This document shows, piece after piece, positions 20,479-29,021 of a DNA stretch of 64,000 bases. Each line of letters opens with the position of its first letter. Position 1 is the stretch's first letter. Under the pieces are notes generated by a model that saw only the letters and a program-made list of their open reading frames with translations, was not told the DNA's origin and did not search any database. A program made the position numbers and the translations under genes. The stretch covers positions 1-64,000 of the forward strand of contig JACCGJ010012622.1 in NCBI GenBank assembly GCA_013407085.1. Direction: 5' to 3'. Source of the DNA: Atriophallophorus winterbourni (lineage: Eukaryota; Platyhelminthes; Trematoda; Plagiorchiida; Microphallidae).

Positions 20479-22137
20479 TCAAATTTGGGCCGATCGTGGG
20501 ATAACCAGTCGCTCTCCCCGGAAGATCAACCCATCCTCAGTTGATAATTCATCTCGGATTTTGTAATAAGGTCGAATGAGTTCGTCAACCATCGCGACAT
20601 TATCTGGCCAGCCACTGATTACCTGTTCCTCGAGCTTCTTCATTTCGTCATCCTCAGCCATAGTTTGTCGGGTTCGTGGCAACCTGATATCGCTTTCTGC
20701 AAGCGTAAAGTGTACTTCTACCAGGTCCAGGTTAGCAGCGGCTACGGATTTCAATGGAGCTCTAGATAGTGTGTCCGCAAGAACCATGGTTTTACCCGGC
20801 TTGTAAATGATTTCGAAATCGTATTTCTGCAGTCGGACTAGCATTGACTGTAGCCGACGCGGTGCTTTATCGAGTGTTTTTTTAAACTATTGTGGTCAAA
20901 TGCTTATGATCTGTTTGTACTATAGTCTTTCGGCCAAGTGTGTTATCATTGATTTTTTCTATCGCGAATACGACTGCCAGCAGTTCTTTCTCAATCTGTG
21001 CATAGCGAGTTTCCGCATCGCTCATCGTTCGACTTCGAAAATCTATAGGTTGTTCGTTGTGCATAAGCACGGCGCCGATACCGTTTTGGCTAATGCCACA
21101 TTGTAACACTAATTCCAATATGTTCGTAATATCGTAAAACAGGTGCATTAGATATGAGTCTTTTGATTTCTTTCATTGCCTATATTTGCTGTGTCCCCTA
21201 GACCCAAAGTGTATCTTTATGTGCCAGCCGCCTGATCGGTTCCATTATCTGTGATAAACAAGGCAAAAAACGGATGAGGTAGTTCATCGTAGCGTTAAAA
21301 CGAGCTATACTGTTGACATATGTAAAAGGGTGCATTTGTTTAATAGCCTTCACTTTTGCAGAGTCTGGATTGATACCGTCAATTGATAGGACATGACCAT
21401 GAAATGTTACCCCATTTGTGCAATATTCAATTTTCGCTTTCTTGAGTTTAATGCCAAGTTCGAGGCATCGTTGAAGAAGTTTGTCTTGGTTCTGATTGTT
21501 TTCTGCCTTTGTTCGACAGTACACTAAAATATCATCCACTATACAAATTGCACCTGCAAGATTTTCTATGGCCTGTTGCAGCCGTTTTTGAAATATCTCG
21601 CTAGAAACTTTCAGTCCAAATTGTAAACGATTCAACGAAACCTTCCAAAGGGGGTTGCGAACGTCGTCAAAAACTGGATTTATCGTCCAACACACACTTG
21701 CCAAAACGCTGAAGACAGATCCACTTTCGTGAAATATCGAGCACCAGACAATCTCGGCAAAGTATCTTCTAACAACGGAAGTCTGAAATACTCTCGCTTG
21801 AGGGCCATGTTCAAAGCTTTCGGGTCGATACATATGCGCATTTCACCTGAAATTTTGTTATGACGGTAACCTGGCAGACCCATTTAGTATGTTCTTCTAT
21901 TCTAGTGATGACCCCAACGACCTGTAGTCTTTTCAATTCTAACTCAAATCTGTCCTTCACTGCAAAGGGTAAACGACGTATTGGTAACGCAACCGGTGTT
22001 ACATTCGGATCAATTGACAACGAAAAAAGCCCCAGCAACTTCAACAATTTATAATCAAAAACACTCTGATACTTTCGACAAATGTCTGTTAATTCCGAAT
22101 TAATATTATGTGTTGGCCTCCTTCGGTTGATGTCGAC
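20479..22137 (-). pseudogene. gypsy reverse transcriptase and RNase H (frameshifted)
   Basis: Pieces in order on the minus strand: a linker and RT N-terminus (LPIRRLPFAVKDRFELELKR, then VGVITRIEEHTKWVCQVTVI), an RT palm fragment with degenerate DLSSAFWQV, then IVDDILVYCRTKAEN (catalytic Asp pair kept as VDD), the connection domain FHGHVLSIDGINPDSAKV, RNase H (QCGISQNGIGAVLMHNEQPI where the first catalytic Asp is lost, ETRYAQIEKELLAVVFAIEK, TDHKHL) and the tether IIYKPGKTMVLADTLSR. At least four frameshifts are present. Confidence 0.8.
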
Positions 22138-23337
22138 CATGGATGTAGATCATAATCGCGTGAATGTTCATAATTTGCAGCTTTTGGAATGACTAAACAG
22201 TCTGATTCGGGAGGAACAATCTCTCCCGCAGCGCTGACAACGAAAGTCAGATCTCGGTTGTATTGCATCAGTTGCACGCCGGCGGCGTGATCTGCGTTCA
22301 GCAGCCAAGAGCTCTATCTGCTCCTCCCCAGCTTGCAGACGACGCTTTACACAATGCCTCCAATGTGAGCGGTCAAGAGCAAGTAATTCCCAACTCGCGG
22401 GATCGATGCCATAAGCTTTCATATCTCTTTTGCAAACGTCTTTGTGCGGACTTCCTAATTGCAACTCACCATAGAGTAGATCTTTCGGAATACGACCATT
22501 TTTCATTCTATAGACATGACCAAGCCACCGCAGGTGGCGCTGTCAAAACAGTGTGAAAATGCTCTGTTGACCAGCTTTTAAAAGCAATTCAGCATCAGTC
22601 ACTTTGTCCATTCACGATATGTTGAAGATACGACGGATGCTTCGTAGACGGAAAGCATTCAGCTTCCGTTCGTGTCTTGCGTGGGTGGTCCAGGTTTCAC
22701 TGCCATACAGTAAAGCATTTAGTACGCACGCGCTGTATACCATCATCTTTGTCTTTACAGTCAGCTTGCGGTTACCCCAAACACGAGAGTTCAATCGAGA
22801 CAGAATGACAGCTGCTCTACTAATCCGCTTATCAATTTCCGTGTCTAGCGAGAGGTTATCCGCAATGGTTGAACTAAGGTATGTGAACTGATGTACTGAT
22901 TCAAGCTGACAGTTTCCAAAAGTGATGATGGGAGGCGATACAGTCCTCTGACCAAGGACTTCGGTCTTGCTCATGCTGATTGTCATACCAAATTGTTTGC
23001 ATGCCGACGAAAAACAGTCCATTAGCGACTGTAGGTGCTATTGGGAGTGAGCAATAAAGGCTGCATCGTCGGCGAACAGCAGGTCACGTATTAGCACAAT
23101 TCGTGCCTTGGTTTGTGCTCTCAACCGGTTCAGGTTGAAAAGCTTGCCATCACTTCGCGTGCGTATGTAAATACCTTCTGTCCCCATCCTTAAAAGTAAC
23201 CAGTCCCAGATTTTCGATCGCTTTAACTCCGAGTAGCGGTGAAAACATTTCGTCAACAACGCACATTCCATGTTCTATATGCTCACCGCTTATTCGATTG
23301 CGCAGAAACCCCGTAAATTTTTCCATTGGCTTGACGT
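22138..23337 (-). mobile_element. RTE-like LINE family D, copy D2, inside the gypsy element
   Basis: The minus strand encodes the last half of the family [96 protein letters not shown], and a C-terminal FRCQRCGRDCSSRIRLFSHS finger (C2HC pattern). It is the best-preserved D C-terminus in the window. The 3' end (CGAAGGAGGCCAACAC) joins gypsy sequence at about 22138; the 5' truncation is near 23337. It has the same orientation as its host. Confidence 0.8.
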
Positions 23338-23341
23338 TCGT

Positions 23342-23770
23342 TCAGTTCCGCATTTGCGAAACGATTCTGGTGTCAGATAGGGGCTCATTTTGTACGTAGG
23401 CACGCGAAATGAAACTAACAGAGACACCTGCATCTATTTGGAAACGAACCTTCTTGCAGTTTACCTCGATTTCGGAAGAACGGATGTGATTTACTTGTTC
23501 CTCACCCTGAACGACACTGACATTCGGAAATGAGCGCTGCGTATTTGCCGTTGTCATCCCAGATTATCTACAGCAAATCGCCAAATGGTTTGCTTTGCCG
23601 CATCGAGTACATGCTTTCTTCCACGCAGGAAATATATCCTTCTTAAATTCATGTTTCCTGCCGCAAAACAGCCAATCCTTCATTACCTTCCATTCTGAGT
23701 GGTGCCGGTGGTCGAACATTAAAGCCGCTAAAACGTGCGTTGTCAGTTCTATCCGACGTTTTCTCGTCAA
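23342..23770 (-). pseudogene. gypsy gag zinc knuckle and aspartic protease remnants
   Basis: 23770-23564 encodes a Cys-rich region ending in CTRCGKANHLAICC, a CCHC knuckle that fits C-x2-C-x4-H-x4-C. 23557-23342 encodes VRFQIDAGVSVSFISRAY, matching the retroviral-type protease active site but with Asp-Thr-Gly changed to Asp-Ala-Gly. Only about 15 bases separate the knuckle frame from the 5' LTR, so most of gag is deleted. Confidence 0.7.
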
Positions 23771-23785
23771 TCATCCTCGTCACCA
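23771..23785 (-). other. Primer-binding-site candidate
   Basis: Directly inside the 5' LTR the minus strand reads TGGTGACGAGGATGA. The first seven bases are complementary to a tRNA 3' end of GTCACCA type, as used by tRNA-Trp-primed fluke elements. The rest does not allow a firm assignment. Confidence 0.45.
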
Positions 23786-23940
23786 TATAGAAAAGTCAAG
23801 ATCAGAGCGAGATATGTGTATTCACTACACGTTAACAAACGTATGAATCATTCATCGGAATTAGAATACAGAGATAGATACACTGACAGCTAAAAAATTC
23901 TGATTGGAAAATGAGTATTCATGCTGACAGCCACTCCTCA
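23786..23940 (-). repeat. 5' LTR of the gypsy element
   Basis: Direct repeat of 19333-19463. The end distal to the internal region is CCACTCCTCA; the internal end is TATAG instead of TGTAG. It has a block of about 24 extra bases (around 23850-23880) relative to the 3' LTR. Confidence 0.78.
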
Positions 23941-24740
23941 CAGATTGGGGAGTGTTTGACTTATGACATACGGTTTCGGTAGGCTAAGTCTAACATCATT
24001 AGGTAATGTTCTTTTTCATTTTTTCCAGTACGAACTTACGAGTTCTGCCATAGCGGTGGTCAAGAACGTAATCTTCAGATGTTTTGGTCCATCCCCTTTA
24101 TAATTTGGCGAAAAAGAAACTCAAACAGTGTCCACAAAAACGGCATTAGAAATATCTAGATAATACACAATGTAGCACCATTGCTTGACGTCTTTCTCTA
24201 CGGTTTCATGAATCGATGTTCGAGAAGTATTTTCTGGTACACCAAGTAGTACTATACTTCCTGAAACCGTTGTTACACCCTGGCGTTCAAGTTACCCTTC
24301 CTTTCCCACTGTGGCACATCAGGATATATGTGGCACTTTGATTCTGGATCTGTCTAGAATAGGTACGCATTCAGCAATCCGTTCTCAATATCAGCCTCAC
24401 ATTTCAGTGTTAATTTGAGGTTGACTAATATGAGCTGGAGTTGAGTGGCGAGTTAGAAGAGTCACTTTGTTTGCGATTCCCTGTTCAATTTGCATTAGGT
24501 TGCAAAGTATATCACGCTCAGCGAGTATGGGGTGTTCCTTTTGCGTATCAGAAAGCCAGAGTTTTTCGAATTTAAAGCATTTGGGGCCTGAATTTGTGAG
24601 TCAGGTACAACAGTTTTGGAGTGTGCAGCTAAGGTCAACCGTAACAGCATATTTGTGTAAATATTTCCTACTTCCGTGGTCGTTTTAAGTGACAAACATT
24701 TGGCTTTGCAAATTACGAAAATCTTATATTCGATCACCCA
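23941..24740 (-). mobile_element. CR1-like LINE family C, proximal half (ORF1) of the split copy
   Basis: The minus strand carries degenerate ORF1: SLKTTTEVGNIYTNML, a VPQWERKGN-like block near 24300, and KGDGPKHLKITFLTTAMAEL-like near 24090. It is continuous across the gypsy insertion with 18679-19332. Numerous shifts. Confidence 0.6.
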
Positions 24741-24794
24741 ATGGGCCCTGATACTTGAGTGACTTATGAACGCTTAAACCATTGAGCTACGAAG
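24727..24794 (-). other. tRNA-like pol III box pair (SINE or tRNA relic)
   Basis: On the minus strand, GTAGCTCAATGGTTTAAGCG is a near-perfect tRNA-type A box. About 30 bases further on, GGGTGATCGAAT resembles a B box. No clover-leaf was confirmed; the T arm is degenerate. It may be the head of a SINE next to the CR1 copy. Confidence 0.4.
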
Positions 24795-24799
24795 TTAAC

Positions 24800-25239
24800 A
24801 CATATTAAGGATCATGAGGTCGCAACTAATTAGCAGTGAAGACGGATTGGTGATGCTGATGACCATCAGGCATAGATGAATGTAAACATAAGTATAATGA
24901 TTGCTTTGGCAGAAATTTTCGTGCTGCCAAAGAGAATGGTTCCCGGAGGATTTTTTATTATTCATCAGAATAACCCGTGAGAAACGTAATTTATCATTGT
25001 GTCGGAATCGAAATTCGATATAATCTTTTGAACAAATTATCCGTAAATTTGCAAGTCAATACGTAAGATATGTACCTTACTATTGAAACAAAACAAGTAC
25101 TCAATAAAATAACAAAACTGAATTATTATTCTTCACAATCACAAACGCAAATTTTTAACACTGAATATGGCCACCAGTTATCACAAATTTAAAAATTGCT
25201 TCAACGGACAACCTAAGGCAGTTAAAAAATGATCGAAAC
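24800..25239. other. Non-coding stretch
   Basis: AT-rich sequence with no gene or repeat recognised. Confidence 0.5.
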
Positions 25240-26095
25240 AAATACTGTCAATACATGTATTTTGGTGCTCACATCCCCACCCAATACAAACCACAAGCGA
25301 GTTTTGGCCGTTTGCCGTCATTATGTAGAGACTGTGATATCATATACAGCCTTAAAACTGTGATAAAAAATGTACACAAAAATATACTTGTATGACACTC
25401 TTATATCGGGTTCTTACAGAGAACCAGATGTTCAAATACGGAATCAAGAAGTTTTTCCTGGCCAAGCGTTCGAGGCGGTTGTGAAAGGCCAATATATTGT
25501 AGTGATCAGATCCCCATCCCTTGCATATCATTAACGGTTTCTGGCTGTAAGCCGTCTTTATGTAGAGACAGTAAGATGAGGTTCAGTGACACTTGAAAAT
25601 GTGGCAATGTTTTAAACGAAATTGTACATATATTACACTATTATATCGGGTTCAACCAAAAAACCACGAAGTTAAATTACAGAACCACAAAGTGGTTACT
25701 CACCAACATTTGGAGGCGCTTATAAAAGAACCACGTATTGAGGTTCTCCCTAACAAACCACTACCAGATTCTAACAGTTTGCAGTCATCAGGTGGAAACA
25801 GTATGATAAATGTCAGTGAGCTTTCGAAAAATGTTATACTAATATTAGCCACTGTTATATACGGTTCTTACAATGAAACACGATGTTCAAATACAGAGTC
25901 ACAACGTGATTCCTGGCCAAGCGCTCGAGAAGCTTATAAGAGCCTAATGTATGCTGGTGCTCTCATGAACATCCATTACACATGAATACCGGATTTGGCT
26001 TTTAAACTTTGTAATAGGGAGACAGAAAGAACAGATTTAGAGAGGCTTGAAACAGTGGTAAGGTGGTAAATAACGTAAAGTGGTAATGACCTGAC
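25240..26095 (-). repeat. Tandem ~240-bp repeats related to hammerhead-bearing units
   Basis: At least four units share the landmarks TTATATCGGGTTC (25401, 25641, 25855), TCCTGGCCAAGCG (25455, 25911) and a TGCTCACATCC-type block (25265, 25503, 25957), giving spacings near 238, 238 and 217. Each unit has a segment that, on the minus strand, resembles a hammerhead core (CTGATGA near 25785). Self-complementary stem II arms GGC/GCC are still visible at 25306-25317 and 25543-25553. The complete core is kept only in related units at 27640, 45100 and 46563. Confidence 0.65.
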
Positions 26096-27640
26096 ATGAG
26101 AGGTTGGGCGAAGAGAACAGATGTTTGCTGGCTAATACACGACCGGTTGGGCATACAAATCTTCTCAATTGTGCCAGTCTCGAGAAGGATTCATAAACGT
26201 TTGATCGCGATCAGTCAAACGGTGGATGGTACCCCAGGTCGTAAGGCGGGGAACTACAAGGTTGCTGGTCGGGGGTAAAAATCCCACCCGAGGTAGAGGA
26301 TATGCAATGCTAATTAGTTCAAATATGAGCGAAACTCGAAACTAGAGCTTCCGGTATGGACCTTCGTGATAAAAGTTCTGAATATTTCCAGGGACGCGGG
26401 TCTGATGAGTAATCAGAAGCATGAAACACGAATTCTCCAACACATGCAAAAAACAGCAGTTGCCATCAGATTAATCGGTGTTAGATTTCAATTTATCAAA
26501 TGGGAAAACCTGAGTTGGGGACCAGAACGGTTAGGCGACTGCACGAGGTGTTGCTGGCTCCTTAACGACTGGTTGGGTAGAAAAATCTACTCAATTGTAA
26601 TAGTCGCGAGAAATATTCATAAACGCTTAATTGCGGTCTGTCAAACGGTGGACGGTAGCCCAGTTCATAAATCGTGAAATTGAAATGGTGATGGTCGAGG
26701 GTTCAACTATCAACCAGTGGAAGAGGATGTACATTGCTAATAAGCTCTAATCTGAGTCAAACTCGAGTTCAGCTCTTGCGTTCTGGACCTCCGTCAACAA
26801 ATTCGTGAATATTTCAAAGGATTTGTTACTGATGAGTAGACACATAAATGTAGAACGAATTCTCAAACACGCGAAATCAACAGTTCACATCAGATTACTC
26901 GGTGTAAGCTTACACTGTATCCGATTGGAATTCCTGACATGGATATCAGATAGTATGAGCGACCACAACAAATTTTGTTCTTTTCATCAAGAATTATCTC
27001 GAAGATAACGCTACACAAATGTGCCAATCTCGAGAAGAATTCATGAGCGTTTAATTGCTATGATTCAACGGCTGGACGGTAGCCCAGGATGTAAAGCATG
27101 GTCTAAAATGTTGATGGTTGTGGTTTCGAATGCCACCCGTGGCAGCGGATATGCACTGCTGATAAGCTCCAATAATAGTGAACCTCGAATCGAGTGCCTC
27201 CATTATGGACGGTCAAACGAACGAATTTTCAAACACAGGCGAAATTAACAGTGCTTATCAAATTTATTCGTGTTGGCTTACACTCTATCCGATGGGAAGG
27301 TCTGACATGGAGATCAGTTCTTTTAGCTGACGGAAAAAGATGTTTCTGGCTCCTTCGCAACTACTCAGGCCGACAAAGCTCCTTAAATGTGCAATTATCG
27401 AGATAGATTAATGAACGTTTAATTGCAATCGGTCAAACGGTGGACGGTAGCCTTGGTCGTGAAACGTGGGAATACAACTGTGATGGAAGGTGTTCGAATC
27501 CCATCAGAAGCATAGTATAAATGCACTGTTGTTGAGGTCAAATAAGAGCGAAACTCTATTACAATGAATCCATTATGGACCATCATGATCAATTTTGTGA
27601 ATATTTCAAAGGCCTTGGCACTGATGAGTACTCAAAAATT
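26096..27640 (+). repeat. Tandem ~420-bp array of tRNA-like (SINE-type) units
   Basis: Four units are aligned by GTGGACGGTAGCCCAG (about 26222, 26647, 27072, 27439) and by GAATATTTC..A. Spacings are about 420, 420 and 362. Each unit holds a tRNA D-arm-like A box (GGTAGCCCAG..GTAAAGCG) and 25-30 bases later a T-arm-like B box (best at 27489: GTGTTCGAATCCCA). Three junctions carry CTGATGAG (26402, 26829, 27621). The fourth lost that block, which explains the shorter period. It lies within the ~240 bp repeat family, whose sequence resumes at about 27640. Short open frames here are not thought to be coding. Confidence 0.7.
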
Positions 27641-27880
27641 GAACAATGATCAACTTGTATGACACTGTTATAAAGGGTTCATACAAAGAAACAAAATGTC
27701 AAAATACAGAATCACAAAGTGATTCCTGGCCAAGCGCTCCAGGCGTTTATAAATGCCCCATGTAAGCTGATGCTCACATCCTAATCCATAACACACCACT
27801 ACCGGTTTCTGGCTGATTATCGTCATCAGGTTTAAGACAGACTGGTCAGGTACATTGAGTCCTGAATAGTGGTAAATTGG
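27640..27880 (-). repeat. Hammerhead-related ~240-bp unit
   Basis: The same unit as at 25240-26095: GTATGACACTGTTATAAAGG, TTCCTGGCCAAGCGCTC and CACACCACTACCGGTTTC. On the minus strand 27829-27800 reads CTGATGA, a 13-base spacer, GAAACCGGTA. The catalytic core bases are intact, but the stem II arms no longer pair. Confidence 0.65.
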
Positions 27881-28210
27881 TGAAAAGTTATTCCTCATGT
27901 TTCTAAATCTTCCCCAGCTCATTGAAATATTTACAAAGTTGATCAAGACTTTCCGGACTAGAGTTTCGCTATTGTTTGAGCTTTTAGTCGTAACGTGATG
28001 TGCTAAGCGTAAATCTGTTCTATTAATATACTAAGAAGTATAATAGATTGTGATGAAAATACGTGTGCAGTAAATCTATAAGGTAATACAGACTTACGTT
28101 TTCCTGTGAATGTTTCGCGTGATAATACTGGTTATTTATATGAACCCTTTATAACAGTGCCATGCAAGTTTATCATTGTTCAATTTGTGACTACACATCA
28201 GTGTATGTAA
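27880..28210 (-). repeat. Inverted copies of the adjacent array
   Basis: The reverse complement of 27900-27985 matches the GCGAAACTC...GTGAATATTTCAA part of the ~420 bp unit (for example 27545-27612). The reverse complement of 28139-28205 matches 27618-27690 (TTGAACAATGAT.AACTTG.ATG and CACTGTTATAAAGGGTTCAT). The two matched blocks are not in the same order as in the direct copy, so there has been rearrangement. Confidence 0.65.
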
Positions 28211-28596
28211 CGGTGGGACATGTGAAGATAGGGGGGATAGCTAATACGGTTCAAGATTCTCCTTTGTGTAAGGTCACCAGCGATGTCCGCAATAGCTTTA
28301 TATGTTTATTTCATGTGTCTTCTGCATTCGTGCCAAGTTAATGGGGTAGGTACAAATTTGTTTATAATTATCACATCTCCACCAATCTCATGCAGTTAGC
28401 ATGCATCTCACCAGAACACGCATGACAGGTTTAAAAATGTGCTTTCGCGGTAAGAATTTTCTGCAGATGTTGTGCATCTGTTGCAGATCTGTCTGAGTCA
28501 TCGCGATTGCATAATTTATTAAGTACGATCGTTTTGGGTGCGTCAAAGTTAATTGAGGGAGACAAAACGATAATCAGGCAGATATAAAAAATCATG
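28211..28596. other. Non-coding stretch
   Basis: No gene or repeat recognised between the inverted array and the GATA microsatellite. Confidence 0.5.
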
Positions 28597-28752
28597 ATAG
28601 ATAAATAAATAGATGGATATATAGATAGATATATAGATAGATAGATAGATAGAAAGATAGATAGACAGATAGATAGATAGACAGATATATAGATAAATAG
28701 GAAGATAGAAAGATAGATAGCTAGCTAGCTAGCTAGATAGATAGATAGATAG

Positions 28753-28795
<43 letters not shown>

Positions 28796-28814
28796 TAGAT
28801 AGGTAGATATAACT
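28597..28814. repeat. GATA/TAGA microsatellite with internal TA tract
   Basis: About 200 bases of imperfect TAGA units with a TA tract near 28761-28792. It sits directly at the 3' tail of the minus-strand CR1 element. Confidence 0.9.
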
Positions 28815-29021
28815 GAAAACTCAGAACTCAGAATTTTTTAGTTCACAAAAAGCGGTAAGCTTTTCAATAACTGGACGATGACAAGGTATATGGAATATAT
28901 ATTTAAACAAAATATAATATATTTTGAAAGTCAATGGTGACAGTCACATACCCCATGGTTCGTCATAAACTCATCGAGTTTGGAAGCAAAAACCTCAACA
29001 GATTCCGAGCGTGTGATTTCT

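Larger units (their letters stand above)
19333..23940 (-). mobile_element. Ty3/gypsy LTR retrotransposon, degenerate, itself carrying a LINE
   Basis: A full minus-strand LTR element: LTR, primer site, gag zinc knuckle, protease, RT, RNase H, integrase, polypurine tract, LTR. It is bounded by the 5-base direct repeat CAGAT at 19328-19332 and 23941-23945, a perfect target duplication. Domain order (protease-RT-RNase H-integrase) places it in Ty3/gypsy; the sequence style resembles the Mag or CsRn1-type lineages of flukes (uncertain). Several frameshifts make it inactive. A family D LINE interrupts it between protease and RT. Confidence 0.85.

Noticed and set aside
26096..27406. Open frames of 60-103 codons in the tandem array
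   Set aside because: They repeat with the array period, differ in frame between units and start mostly at non-ATG codons. The tRNA-like boxes explain the sequence better.
25240..28210. CRISPR array
   Set aside because: Units are 240-420 bases, diverged, with no short constant repeats and unique spacers; the context is eukaryotic.
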